This document shows positions 43,159 to 55,981 of a stretch of 64,000 nt of DNA, piece after piece (positions within the stretch are counted from its first letter, which is position 1; each line of letters starts with the position of its first letter). Source of the DNA: Apoderus coryli (taxonomy: Eukaryota > Arthropoda > Insecta > Coleoptera > Attelabidae); NCBI GenBank assembly GCA_911728435.2, contig OU452198.1:30471902-30535901 (forward strand), given 5' to 3'. The position numbers and the translations under genes were made by a program. The notes beneath the pieces are model-generated. The model ran no database searches. It was not told where the DNA came from and saw only the letters and a program-made list of their open reading frames with translations.

Positions 43159-44134
43159 CTAGGAATTTAATACCGCTTGAGCGAAAGCTCTTTTATCTAT
43201 CACTGGTCTGTTATAAAACCTGGCAAAAGTTTCAGAGTTTCTTGACCAACCTGCTGCCAATCTTATTGTATCGAAGTTTACTCCGGCACGAGGTGCTGAA
43301 GAAGTTGAAGCGTGTCTAGTACTTTGGGGCTTAAATTGGTTTATATCCACCCCGCTTGTTTGTAATATACTCTTTATCCACCTACTAACTGTTTGGGAAG
43401 TGGCTTTATGATGTGGTTTTTTATAGGTAATAAAGAGGATTTTACATGAAGCTCGTAATTCTTTGGTTTGTTCCAAATATTTAATTAGGGTTCTAGCCAC
43501 ACATATCCGCATCAAAAAATGATAAAATGAGAAAGGGTTGGGGCTTATTTAAAGCCGAAGTCTTTATCCTGCTTGATATTTTAATTTCTATTTGTTCTGT
43601 CCGAATGAAAATATTATTAATTTGTATTAAGGTTAAAGTTTGAATTCGTTGACCAGTACATAAGGCCAATAAAACTACAAGCTTTTTGGTTAGCGTTTCG
43701 AGAGGAATGGTATTATTATCTAAGCTTTTTACATAAGAGAGTACTATACCAGGATCCCACACATTTTCGTATCTAGGCAACGGTGGTTTTTTTGCAAATA
43801 TGCCTTTAAAAAATCTTTTTATACGAAAATCGGAACTTATTTCGGGACCTGCTATTTGGCCAATAGCAGCCCTGTGGGAATTAAGCGTACCATACGACGC
43901 GCCCTTATTAAACTGGTTAGTCAAAAAACTCAAAACTTTTGGAACTGTTATATCAAAAGGATTACAATGATTAGAAAGGCAAAACTGCCACCAATGTTTA
44001 AGACCTACCGAATATTGTTTTATAGTAGACCCTGTTATAGAGGAAATGCATATGTCTAGGGAGTCTTGAGGGACTCCTCTTCGTAAAAGTGCTTCCCGGA
44101 TAATCTCCCTACTGCCAGGGAAAGACTCTTGCAT
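43159..44134 (-). pseudogene. DIRS tyrosine recombinase, unit B
   Basis: Frames 43493-44134 and 43159-43515. Arg in CTGQRIQTL, Tyr in FARFYNRPV, and QSTR in place of H-x-x-R. Same single frameshift as in unit A. Confidence 0.85.
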
Positions 44135-44883
44135 AACGGGTGAGGGATTTTGCTGAAAGAGAGTAACATGCTCGTAGGTTTAAATATTAACAATTCTGAT
44201 ATTAATAAAGACCTGAACAATGGATGATACCATGGTTGAGAGACCCAAAAGGGTACCACCACACTTCCTTCAGTTTTGTCTTTAATGATTTTTTGTAGAA
44301 CCCTTAGTACCATTGAAAAGGGGGGAAAGGCATAGAAATTGAGATCAGTCCAAGCCAGGGTAAAAGCATCGACCTTAAAAGCTTTAGGGTCTTTCAACCA
44401 TGAGACAAATTTTGAACATTTGTTATTTAAACGACTCGCAAATAAGTCAATATCTGGCTCTCCGAATTTTTGCGTAATATCATTAAGTGCATAATCAGCA
44501 AGGCTCCATTCAGTTTCTTTGTGAGTTTTTCGAGATGCTTCATCAGCATAAAAATTATCTTTGGTATTAATGTATGACGCAAAAATGTAAATATTTTTAT
44601 CTTGACACCAGCACCATATTTTCCGGGCTATTTTATTAAGGTTGTGAAATTTTACACTTCCCATTCGATTTATGACGGATATTGCAGTAGTATTGTCGAC
44701 CCTGCAAAGAATATTACAATTTGAAAAATCCTTTGCAAAACATTTTAAGCCGAAATAAACCGCCAATAACTCTAAGACATTAATGTGGTATATTTTTTCT
44801 TGTTCCGACCAAAAACCAGAAGTAGTTTTAAGATTGCACACTGCTCCCCACCCAGTTTTCGATGCGTCGGTATATAATTCCAT
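44056..44883 (-). pseudogene. DIRS RNase H and connecting domain, unit B
   Basis: As 20285-21112; in frame with the upstream RT segment across one TGA. Confidence 0.85.
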
Positions 44884-44934
44884 TTTGAAACTCTCTGTAT
44901 GGATATTATTAAATGCGTTTGGTATTTTGTTAAT

Positions 44935-46276
44935 TCACCAGGAGAAGTCAGGTGATAAGGTGGGAGATATATACATTTTTGCATCATAATTATTGTTAGA
45001 ATTTTTTAGGGCAAGGTATTTTTCTCTTTCAAAAAGTTTTAAATACAAAAAACTATATTTAACTGCCGGGGCAGCAGACACTAGAGTATCAATAAACTTA
45101 GAAAATTCTCGGATTTTGCATTGTTTCAAAACCCGAAATCGTCTTAACATAACAGCTAGTTTAAAACGTTTTTTGTCAGGTAAAGATAACTGCATATTAG
45201 TTGTATTATAAACAAAGCCTAAGTACTGACAAATATGGGTAGGAGTAAGATTACTTTTATCATAGTTTATCAGAAAACCCATGTGTTCTAACAGCGTTAT
45301 AGTTTCTGTAATGTTGTTCTTACATTCTATCTCTGATTTTCCTAGAAGAAGCAAGTCATCTAAATAGATAACAGATAAATAACATTTTTTTCGAAGCATA
45401 GCAATAACCGGTTTTAGGAGTTTTGTGAAAATTAACGGGGCGCAATTTAAACCAAAAGGTAGAACATTATATTCGAATAAAACCCCGTTAAATCTAAACC
45501 TTAGATACTTCCTATGAGATTTCCTGATAGGTATATGATAATAGGCATCTTTCCATGCTGGCCATCCAACTATTAGGCGTAAGTAGACGAGATACCGTTC
45601 TGTAGTCCTCAATTTTAAAATGTGACACATATATATACTTATTGAGCGACTTTAAATTTATTATCAAACGATTAGAATTATCCGGTTTTGGAACCACGAA
45701 GATTGAGGAAATAAATTGACCCTCACATGGATCAACCCTTGAAATTGCACTTTCTCTTAACAGTTTCTGAATTAAGTTACCTGTAATTTGAATTTCAACC
45801 GGTGATAGTTTTCGTTCCGGAGGTACAGTGTTTTGTTTCGGAATTTTTGAAAAAGGTAAGCTAAAACCTTTAATGTAAGAAATAATTTGATTGTTAATGG
45901 AAAACGTTTTCCATCTTTGAACAAAATGCTTTAATCGACCACAGGATCCACTAACCTCTAGTACCGATGTTGTCGATTCTCCCTCTGGGACTGCGGGCGA
46001 TATGTTTTTTTTTAACTCTTGCGTTTTGTAACGTTGACCCCTGAGATTCCGGTTCTTGTTGCTGGGAACACGGTAGACACGTCCACCTTGATAGGTTCCC
46101 TTCTTTAATGAAGATGGACGCTTGAAGTTTTCCTGCTTGGGGGTTGACGGTGGATTTCCAAAAGATTTTTTCTGAATTTTTAGCTGTTCACTGGTTCTTA
46201 CAAGATCTTTGGCCGTCTTGATTGTGCTATCAAGATCTGTACCAAAGAGCCATTCAGTAATGGGCGTATCTGTCAA
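44935..46276 (-). pseudogene. DIRS reverse transcriptase, unit B
   Basis: Frames 45512-46276 and 44935-45630 meet at the same motif-A deletion. YLDDLLLLG is present in the second frame. Confidence 0.87.
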
Positions 46277-46315
46277 GGTGTCTTTAAGATCCTTGTTTAT
46301 ATTCAGAGATATTAG

Positions 46316-46788
46316 TTATCTACGAGAAACTGATTCCATATGATTAACGTCGCTAAGTAAGCGACCAATATCATTAAGACATTCAATATATTTCATATTT
46401 ACCCCCTCTCCCATTTTCAACATATCTGTAATAAGCCAAGCGACACCTGATGTTGCAGATCCTATTTGGCTCTGAAGGTTTGAAAAGCGACTGTCACGGC
46501 GAAACGTATTTTCTAGAAGAGCTTTCTTTACTTCCACGTTGATTTTTGGTGGATTTAGTGCAACGCAGTTTTCCGGAGGAAGGTATTTTTGAATCAAATC
46601 ACTTTTTGATTCCGCTGATAGCCCAGACTGTAAAATTTTCGTCCAGCGTGAGGCCATTTCCGGTTGGATCGGATCGGAAAAACAGTTTTCTTGCTTTTCA
46701 TCTTCGTTTAAGATGGTCAGGGCTTGTTTAAGTGGAGCAGGTATTACCACTTCACTTTCAGCGGTTATGTGGGTGTCTCTGGGTACAC
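46316..46788 (-). pseudogene. DIRS Gag exon 2 (DIRS-2), unit B
   Basis: GVPRDTHITAES... to MESVSRR-stop. Acceptor CAG at 46789-46791, intron 46789-47071, exon 1 at 47072-47320 with the same deletion and nonsense codon as unit A. Confidence 0.73.
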
Positions 46789-47071
46789 CTGAGAAGAAAA
46801 CCATAATCGGAGTAAAAACTCACAGGTTAAAAAATAAAATAAAATTATTACCACCCTAGGTAACAATATTATTATATTTTGTAGAACCATCAAATACCAC
46901 CCTAGGTAATAGAATAGTTCTCACATATTGTATTGCCACCCTAGACAAAAAACCAATATGTTTTTTTGAACATTTCCAGTCCCCCTAGACTGACTGACCA
47001 TATTTATTCTGAATTAGATCACTTTTTGACTAATAGGAATTGTATGAGTAGGTATAAAATAGTTTACTTAC

Positions 47072-47320
47072 TATCTTGTTCAATATCACAAATATCAACA
47101 ACGCCACTGTCACTACGTTCGCTTTCACTACCCTACTCCAAAGATGTATAAGATTCTTCAGAAGAAGTAGATGACTCGCTGGAACGATGCTTATTTTTCT
47201 TCTCAAGCCTTTTTAAACGACTCTCAATTCTCTTCAAAATTTTAGTAGAAACACTTGTATATTTCGATCTGGCGATAGGCTTCTATGTCTTTTTCTAGAA
47301 CGCGAAGTCACTTTAATCAT
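47072..47320 (-). pseudogene. DIRS Gag exon 1 (DIRS-2), unit B
   Basis: Copy of 23301-23549, ending at a GTAAGT donor. Ten bases are missing after PDRN, and SLE is followed by TAG. Confidence 0.68.
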
Positions 47321-47588
47321 AGAATAATATTTATATGATTTTAATAAAATAATTATCGAAATTCGCAGCACGACAAACATGTAGCCATGAGCGCACAAAA
47401 AACGAGACTGATTAGTAGGTTAGGTATGCATCGGTAGGCAAGGAGATCGGTGCAAGATGAATCATGGTTTTTTGTTTACTTTAAAAATTGTGACCAATAC
47501 GCATGAAAGCGGGATACTACACTACACTTCTTCTTTATTTATGAGACGAAGCCAAATATAATAGCTATAATTAAGCTATTATAAAAAC

Positions 47589-47692
47589 ATGGGATCAAAA
47601 ACCGGTGGATTTTATTGTTTAGTACCTGGATGTATGTCAAGAACAGTGTTAAAGAATTGTTCATTTTTCCATTTTCCGAAAGATATTGAAAG
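47589..47692 (+). pseudogene. P-element-like THAP gene exon 1, final copy
   Basis: Identical to 23818-23921: N-terminal half of the THAP finger. Here the gene is not cut by the tandem junction, and downstream transposase exons follow the copia element (53844-55981). DIRS-2 ends 28 bp upstream of the ATG, so the original promoter has probably been displaced. Confidence 0.85.
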
Positions 47693-47864
47693 GTTTGTTT
47701 ACATGTACTCAGTACGTACCTCAGAAATATAAATATGTATTTTTCTGAGGTACGTTACGGTACGTACCTATATGAAATTATACATTGGAAAGTCTAAGTT
47801 TATAATAATAATTACTGCAGTTATTTTATATTATTAAAGGATTAAGATATTTTTCGTGTTTTAG

Positions 47865-48117
47865 AGCTAAGCTTTGGCTGTATGCTTGCAGTCGTGAAGA
47901 GCTGGTAGTAAAAGCACCACTACAGTTGCAGAATAATTACAAAATATGCTCCAAACATTTTGAAGATAAAATGTTTGTAAGTCCTCTGCACAACAGATTA
48001 TTACCAACGGCTGTTCCAACGCTGTTTCAGCATACTGATGTCAAAGAATTAGCAAATAAACGCAAATTAGACTTCGACATGTCCTGTATGGAGCCACATA
48101 AAAAAAAAATTAAAGTG
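47865..48117 (+). pseudogene. P-element-like THAP gene exon 2, final copy
   Basis: AKLWLYACSREE... CSKHFEDKMF ... AVPTLF completes the THAP domain. The A run is one shorter than at 24331, so the frame reads PHKKKIK up to a possible donor GTGATA at 48118. Confidence 0.83.
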
Positions 48118-48243
48118 ATATCGGGTTTGTACAAATATATTTTCAGCATATAGTTTGTGTATCATTACATAAGTATGAATAAGTTTCAATATAGTAAGTG
48201 GATCAGTTTATTCTAAATTCATTAATTCGTAATTTATTTGCAG

Positions 48244-48254
48244 ATGTTTGTATC
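48244..48254 (+). pseudogene. Left stub of exon 3 before copia copy C
   Basis: Eleven bases after acceptor TTGCAG, ending in the GTATC target site. The exon resumes at 53844. Confidence 0.6.
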
Positions 48255-48440
48255 TGTTGAATATAAAACTAAATAGTTAACAGTGGCAACATTGTATGCT
48301 CACTATAATAGATCCATATCACATCACCTGTGTTGTTGTTGTCGAGTAATTAAAATAAAAGAGTTGTAAAATATATTACGAGATATATTGTGTTTCATTT
48401 TTCTGCACAAATTAACTATAATTGCCCCAATATTTCTACA
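48255..48440 (+). repeat. Copia 5' LTR, copy C
   Basis: 186 bp, TGTTGAATAT...TTTCTACA, followed by GGTTATGGCCCAG. Confidence 0.95.
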
Positions 48441-48754
48441 GGTTATGGCCCAGAGGTTGAAATAGACCTTACGCATTGTTTTATATGAAAACGGGTGGTA
48501 ATTATAGTAATTTTAAGTGAAAATACCGGTGTATTAGGTGCAGAAAAAGTTGAGGTTAGGAGACACATGCGTTGAATATTGTCACACCCGGTATATTGTA
48601 ATAAAAATATTTCATCCGGTCGCACTAGCTATTTTATGCTGATTTAATAATTTATAAAAGTTCATCAAAGTTTATACAAGTGCATGACTTTAGCATCGGG
48701 ATTGTACCTAATAGACAAATTGCAAAGTCAACAAAGTAAAGTTATAAATATTAT

Positions 48755-49515
48755 TGTAACAGGAAGTTACAGGGAATTTTGATTTGCACTTCGGTGTAGT
48801 AAAGATTGAAGAGAGTGGTTGGAGACTTGGCGGCTCGGACCATGAAGTCTCCCCGCGTTGGAGCATATATGTGTCCGAATGCCCCTCCAGGTTCTCTAAC
48901 CACAAAACTCTCTCGGTTTATTTTTGGGGTCTTCTCTCCAAACTTCGGCGAAGTAAACTTCGGGTCCTGGAAGCGCTAAGTCCCCTCGTTGGGTATAGCG
49001 ACTTAAAATTTACAGTTTATTTAACGCGATTAGAGTTTTGATTTTGGCCAATATAAATATTAAGTATTATATTAACGCGAAGTAATCATCAACTGTGTTG
49101 CCAGAAATGATTTTTATGTAAGTACCAATTGTTAATTATAATAATTATTGATTTTTATTGAAACTTGTCCTTTTTCACCAGATTGATTTTTTGTAAATTT
49201 TTCTAATTAATTAAATAAATAATAGTTAGTAATATTCATCTGACTTTCCTTTTATTTTTAATATAGCTTCTTTCAATTTAATCAAATAACTACTAACTGA
49301 GAGACGCCGCTCAAATACAGACCGTCACTCGTTTACGAGGGAGAATCAATAAGATCCTCTTTCGTGAGCGTGATGTAAGTGGGTGATTCTCGAGTAGCTA
49401 GACAAGCCAAGCGAGTAACTTTTTAATTATTAGAAATGTTGATTTTTTGAAACTTGTTTCTTTTTCCACAAAATTGATTTCTTATCTGATTTATTTTCTA
49501 TTTTTATTCGTTACA
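48755..49515 (+). repeat. LTR-like segment in copia leader, copy C
   Basis: Copy of 24985-25745 with a few substitutions; TGTAAC...GTTACA ends. Confidence 0.6.
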
Positions 49516-49552
49516 TGGTGGAGGCGCCGGGTATCGATCCCGGTACCTCTCG
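49516..49552 (+). other. tRNA-Ala 3'-end complement, copy C
   Basis: Same 37 nt as 25746-25782, unchanged. Confidence 0.7.
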
Positions 49553-49593
49553 GTACGTAAAAAGTACAGTAAAAGTTGGCAAAATAATTAAAA

Positions 49594-51567
49594 ATGGCTT
49601 CGCTACTACCATTTCCACAATTGTCAAGTAATAACTATTCAAATTGGAGATTCCGAGTGGAAATATTATTGGAAAAAGAAGGTATCAAGAATGTTATAAA
49701 TGTTAAACCCGAAGAATATGGAAATATGTCAAATGTAGCTAAAGCGGCATATGAAAGAGATGACACCAAAGCAAAGTGTATAATAGTACAGTGTATTTCC
49801 GACAAATTTCTTGAATATATAAAAGATGCAAAGACATCTGAAGCAATGCTGAGATCCTTAAGAAATGTTTTTGAACGTAAAAGTACGTTTTCCAAGTTAT
49901 TTATTATGAAGAAATTGTTGAAATTAAAGTGCACAACAAATGACCTACAAGATCATTTTATTAAAGTAGAGACACTATTGAGAGACTTAGAAGCTGCAGG
50001 TGCTACACTTGATGAAAGTGATAAAGCGTGTTATTTGTTATTAACGATGCCTGATAAATATGAAACTGTAATAACTGCGATAGAGACAGTTTCTACTGAT
50101 ATTACTCTTGAATTTGTGAAAAGTAGACTTCTTGATGCTGAATTAAAGTTTAAAGACTCTCAACCGGATTCCTTTGTAACAAAAAATTGTGCTTTTAGTG
50201 CGGGAAATAAAATGTATAATCACTACAAGCCTAATAACAAGTGTTATAATTGTGGCGAAACGGGACATTTTATTAAAGACTGTCAGAAAAATTCAAAAGT
50301 CGAAATGAGAGGCAGAGGTACATGGAAAAATAGTCCGTCAAGAGGCAGAGGCAGAAACTACAGGACCGGATTCAGAAGACAAGCATATTTGAGTGAAACG
50401 GTAGAAGAAAATACAGGAAATATAGCAGATGAGGCTATAAGTTTTGTAACAGAAGTTGTGAACGCAGGTATGGCAAATAATAAAAATGGTGAGTCAGATT
50501 ATTTTTTTATTTTAGATAGTGGTGCAACAGATCACTTAGTTACAGAAACGATGTCTAAATATATGAAAAATAAAGTTAAGCTTGAAAATGAAATAAGAAT
50601 AAGAGTAGCTAATGGAAATACTTTAATTTCAAAGGAAAAAGGTACATTAAATTTGTTATATAAAAATACAAAAGTAAACATTGATGCATTAATTGTACCA
50701 AAATTAACTCACAACTTGCTCTCTGTAAAAAAGATAAATGAAAAAGGAAATAAGATAATTTTTGAATCAGATAAAGCAGTAATTAAAGGAAAAGTAGAAG
50801 TAGAATGCATGTCTAGAAATAATTTGTATGTTGTAAATTTCAAATTAGATACTACGGAGTCAAATTTTAAAGCTGGTAATTTGACAATCACAGGAGACAT
50901 GTGGCATAAACGTCTAGGACACTTATCAGAAAATTATATGCGTAAATTGAATCTTCCGTTACCGAACAAAATATGTGGTCCATGTCGAGAAGGAAAAGCA
51001 ACTAGGGTTCCTTTTGAGAATAAAACTTTGCCGAGATCAAAATACATAGGTGAACTGCTACACACAGACATAGGTGGACCAATACGTACTCCAACCAAAA
51101 ATGATGAAAAATATTACCAAGTAGTGATAGATGATTTTTCACATTTTATGACAGTATACTTATTAAAGAAGAAAAGTGAAGCTCAATTTAATTTAATGAA
51201 TCACATTAGAGAACTAAAATCACAAGGTTATAAATGTTCTAGGCTTAGATGTGACAATGGAGGTGAATTTATATCATCAGAGTTGAAGAATTTTTGTCAA
51301 CAAAAAGGTATAAAAATGGAATATACGCTACCTTATACAAGTCAGCAAAACGGAGTTAGCGAAAGGGCTAATAGAACTCTATTGGATAAAGTACGTACTA
51401 TGTTTGCCGAAACAAATTTACCAAGGTATTTATGGGGTGAAGCAATAAGAAGTGCTGCCTACCAATTAAACAGATCTCCAACAAGCACATTGAATGGCGA
51501 GACTCCTGCAAAGGTTTTTTATGGTAAAACTGATTTAAGTAAGTTAAGTAAGAATATTCGGAAGTAA
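49594..51567 (+). pseudogene. Copia Gag-protease-integrase, copy C
   Basis: 657 codons from ATG 49594. It differs from B by at least one residue (SNVAKAA for SNEAKAA). CCHC, DSGAT and DDE are all present. It ends at the same GTAAG-duplication frameshift. Confidence 0.92.
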
Positions 51568-51604
51568 AGGTTGGACATTAAAATTACCTAACTCAGGAGA
51601 TAAA

Positions 51605-52474
51605 TTGGAAACAAGAGCGAAAGAAATAAGAATGGTTGGATATAGTTTAAATGGATATAGAGTTTGGGATCCAGAAACCGATGAAGTAATAGTTTCACGT
51701 GATGTAAAATTTGATGAGACAGATATATTATATGGATTCGAAGAAGAAAAACAAAGCGATGAGAGAGGTAAAACAAATCAAAATGAATCTACAAATGTTG
51801 ACGTAGAGGAAGAGGAAAATCAGACAGAAGAAGAGATAAATGATAACAGTTCAGATTCAGACGGAGAATATAACCTAACAAAATATGTAAATAAACAAAG
51901 ACCAAATAAGAGGAAAGTTAATACCCCAAAGAAATTCAGTGATTATGAACTATATTATGCATATTGTTTTGTAGCTGAAGAAGAAGAGGAACCAAAAGAC
52001 TATAGTACTGCCATGAAAAATGGAATTGAGTGGAAAAATGCAATAGATAAAGAGTTGAAAGCTCATGAACAACATGGTACTTGGGAACCAGCAAAACTGC
52101 CAGAAAACAAAAAGGCGATAGATACTCGTTGGGTATTCAATACTAAAAAAAATGGTTTAAAGAAAGCAAGACTCGTGGCGAAGGGATATCAAGAAGAATT
52201 ACATTACAATGTATATGCTCCAGTAGCTCGATATCAAACAATACGAATGTTTATTGCACATGCTATAGAAAATGATTATAAAATAACACAACTTGATATA
52301 CCTACAGCGTTTTTACATGGTAATTTGAACATAGATGTATACATAAAAATTCCAGAAGGTGTAAAGATAGAAAATGAAAAGAAATACAACTGCTTAAAAT
52401 TGAAAAAAGCATTATATGGTTTGCGTGAAGCACCGAGAATGTGGAATGAAAGATTTCACAAGTTTCGCAGATAA
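51605..52474 (+). pseudogene. Copia integrase end and RT first half, copy C
   Basis: Frame continuing pol after the shared shift, with DIPTAFLHG and LYGLREAPRMWNERF. It ends FHKFRR-stop because of one extra base relative to A and B around 52460. Confidence 0.88.
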
Positions 52475-53480
52475 AAATAATTTAACAAGATCAGGACATG
52501 ATTTTTGTCTATATATTGGTGATAAAGTTTGGCTACTAATATGGGTCGATGACATAATAATTATGGGAACTAATAGCTGCAGAATTATAAAAGCATTAGA
52601 AACAGAATTCTCTGCGAAAAACTTAGGTGAAATGAAAAATTTCCTAGGAATGGAAATAAGAAGTCTTAATAATAAGAAATGTATTACCCAAACAACATTA
52701 ATTGACAAAATGCTTAAAAAATTCAAAATGCAAGATTGCAACATTGTGCGTACGCCTATGGAATCCAATTTCCAAGTCAATCAAGACTTAGAAACGAAAA
52801 CAAATATACCTTATAGAGAACTAATAGGTTCACTTTTATATGTATCTACTATCAGTCGACCTGATATAAGCTATCCAGTAATATTCTTAAGCAGATTTTT
52901 AGAAAAACCTACTGAGCAACTATGGCAAGCTGCAAAACGAATATTAAGATATTTAAAGTTTACCCGAAATATGAATTTAGTTTATCAAAAGAACGATAAT
53001 GATGAAAACCATTTATTGGCATATTCCGATGCAGATTGGGGAAGTGATCATACTGATCGAAAAAGCGTTAGTGGATTCGCAGTGTATTTTAACCAAAATC
53101 TAGTATCGTGGACTTCTAAAAAACAAAGTGTCGTGGCACAATCAAGCTATGAAGCTGAATACATAGCTGGTGCATTAACAGCTTCAGAGCTAGTGTACTT
53201 AAGAGGTATTTGTTCCGATTTTTCGATAGACAATTTAAAGACAACCTTATTAATAGACAATCAAAGTGCTTTACATTCTATTCAAAGTTATGATAATAAT
53301 AAAAGATCTAAGCACATTGACATTAAAGTTCATTTTATTAAAGACATTTTAGCAAAAGGTATTATTCATGTTCTTTATATACCAACAAATGAAAATGTTT
53401 CTGATCTTATGACCAAATCTTTAACTAAAGAAAAGTTTGATTATTTTCGAAATAAGTTGATTATAAAAGAAATTTTATAA
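52416..53480 (+). pseudogene. Copia RT second half and RNase H, copy C
   Basis: One continuous frame from SFADKNNL through WVDDIIIMG, LGMEIRSLNN, the RNase H residues and the natural stop. It keeps the 13 bp deleted in A and B, so this is the better-preserved 3' half. The first codons of the frame lie out of phase upstream of the one-base shift. Confidence 0.9.
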
Positions 53481-53652
53481 ATGTTTAATTATTCTTTAGA
53501 CATAATTAGAAATGTTATTCAAGAATAATTTCTTACTTTTTTGAAAAGCTGATGTTCTTATTATTTTTGTTTTGTTTTTTAGAGTTTCATTTTTTTTGTT
53601 GATTTGCAATTTAAAACTGTATTGTATAAATGTTTAAATTGAGAAGAGGGGG

Positions 53653-53838
53653 TGTTGAATATAAAACTAAATAGTTAACAGTGGCAACATTGTATGCTCA
53701 CTATAATAGATCCATATCACATCACCTGTGTTGTTGTTGTCGAGTAGTTAAAATAAAAGAGTTGTAAAATATATTACGAGATATATTGTGTTTCATTTTT
53801 CTGCACAAATTAACTATAATTGCCCCAATATTTCTACA
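53653..53838 (+). repeat. Copia 3' LTR, copy C
   Basis: 186 bp; preceded by GAGAAGAGGGGG, an extended purine tract compared with A and B. Confidence 0.95.
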
Positions 53839-53843
53839 GTATC

Positions 53844-55981
53844 AAGCCTGCTCTCAACACTACAAACACGGACAAAAAAATATCTGAAGATGAAAATGCA
53901 GCCGAACACGAAATAGAATTAAGACGTTTGTATTTGAACTATTTAATAATGTTTACTCTATAATTAATGTATTCTAAATAATTACTATCTCTCGCAGCAT
54001 TGACGCCATTAAAATCCCAAGTCGCGCCGCAAACATCTTCATGTTTAAGTGCGTCAAGTTCGAGTGTAGACAAACTTAAAATAAAGGCACTGAAACGAAG
54101 AAATAAATCTAACGCACCATCTATTAAAGACACAAGCATTGAAGAGTTTGGCGTACTTTGTGACAAATTTTTACCAGGACGTTTTGCAAATTTGGTCAAA
54201 CTTCAAGGAACACTGTGTCAGATGGGTAAATATGGTAGGAGGTATAGTATGGAATATAAACAATTCGCTTTATCTTTATATTTTCTTGGCCCTCGAGCAT
54301 ACAGAAATATTGCATCATTTGTATTGACGAAATGTCTATTAAAGCCAACTTATTCTATCATGTAGGGAGAGATGAAATTGTTGGAGTTTCTGACACACCA
54401 ACTGGTGAAAAAACTTTTATTCCAGCTGAAAATGCTTGTGTTCTAATGGTTCGAGGTTTATATAGTAACTGGAAACAACCCTTAGCCTATTTTTTTATTC
54501 CAAGTTCTTATCCTGCAAAAGACTTAATACTCGTATTAGAAAAAGCTGTTCAAAAATTATTCAACATCGGTCTGACTGTTAACGCATTTGTTAGTGATAT
54601 GGGACCTAATTTTGTCCAACTTTCAAAACTTTTAAATGTATCTCCTGATAATCCAAAATTAAAATTCAATAATAATAATGAAATCTTATATATATTTGAT
54701 ACTCCCCACATCATAAAAGCGACCAGAAATAACCTTTTAAAAAATAATTTATGTCATAAAGGCAGAAAGACATCTTGGTCATATATATCGAAATTTTATG
54801 AAATGGACAAATCAAATAATAACAGATGTGCGCCTAAGCTGACTGATATCCACATAAAACCTAACAACTTTCAAAAAATGAAGGTTTACCTAGCTACACA
54901 AGTTTTAAGTCACTCTGTGTCAAGTGGTATGAATACATACGTAAGTTTAGGATATCTTTCAGCCGATGCCGCATTTACAATTGAAGTTATTGAAAAGTTT
55001 AACGATTTGTTTGACATGTTAAATTCGTCTATAGGTAATACATCAAAATGTATTTCGAGGTGAAGACTTTCAAATTCAATTTCTAAACGAAGCGTCAACT
55101 TTTTTAAAGGAGCTAGTAGTTTTAGATCCAAAAAAATCTAATATTACAGGAAGAATTAATTTCATTAGGGCTTGGCTAATTACTATTAATGCTATTAAAG
55201 AACTGTGGAAAACATTGTCTACAGCTGGCTTTCAATATCTTATGACAAAGCGTGTTAACCAAGATTGTTTGGAAAACTTTTTTGGCAGCATACGCCAACA
55301 AGGTGGTAATTGTATAAATACTACATACAGTTTGAAAGAGCATTTAAAAAGTTATTTAGCCAAGATTTTCTTTATACTACAGGAAAAAACTGTTCGGAGG
55401 ATTTTGACAACATATTGACAAAATTGAAAGATATCAAAAATGAGGTTAATATTAACGAAACAACATTACATCAAGGACAGTTGTTGACGTTAAACGATTA
55501 CGATTATCGCAACCAAGAGCTAACAGAGCAGAATGCATTTTCATATGTTTGTGGGTATTTAATTTCTAAAGCTTTAAAAATTCCCACATGTGATACATGT
55601 GAGAGATTTGCTAGGGAATGTACCGATTTAACATGTAGAAATCTTCTAACTTATTTCAAAAATTTTAAAACCAGTGGTAGTACATTTGGTGCTCTGAAAA
55701 CACCAAATGAGGCATTTTTACACTATGTTTACCAACTTGAATCCATTTATTTTAATATGTTTCCAGATGTATGTAAAGAACCAAATATAGGTAAAACATT
55801 CTTTGAAATTATGAAAAATATTGAATTTTCTCATGATTGTTCCGAATTTCCTAAGACATATGTTTTAAAGTTGTTTATCCGAATGCGAATTTTTTATTCA
55901 TTGAAGTATGCTAATAGGGAATTGAGAAAAAAGAAAGAACCAAAGCAACATAGAAAGATTTCTATTCTTTGTCATGTATAA
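53844..55981 (+). pseudogene. P-element-like (THAP9-type) transposase, disrupted
   Basis: Native continuation of the THAP gene starting at 47589. Segments in order: exon 3 remainder; after a CTCGCAG acceptor near 54000, a basic Ser-rich region and YGRRYSMEYKQFALSLYFLG (P-type transposase N-core); a jump to IDEMSIKAN near 54332 that skips roughly 100 expected residues; FVSDMGPNF; FDTPHIIKATRNNLL; MKVYLATQVLSHSVS; a frame change near 55060; MTKRVNQDCLENFFGSIRQQ (55215-55418); another frame change near 55320; and YVCGYLISKAL with CDTC (to 55981). P-type transposases use an RNase H-like fold with acidic residues. At least three frame breaks make it a pseudogene, fatally split by copia as well. 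Confidence 0.85.

Larger units (their letters stand above)
42910..47560 (-). mobile_element. DIRS-2 element, unit B
   Basis: Copy of 19139-23789 with the 39-bp inverted ends (42910-42948, 47522-47560) and the same disabling changes. Confidence 0.88.
48255..53838 (+). mobile_element. Copia LTR retrotransposon, complete copy C
   Basis: A 5584-bp element: LTRs 48255-48440 and 53653-53838, same GTATC target duplication (48250-48254, 53839-53843). The leader contains the LTR-like segment (48755-49515) and tRNA-Ala complement (49516-49552). It shares the integrase/RT frameshift with A and B. It keeps the 13 bp they lack, but has its own one-base frameshift near 52460. Confidence 0.95.
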
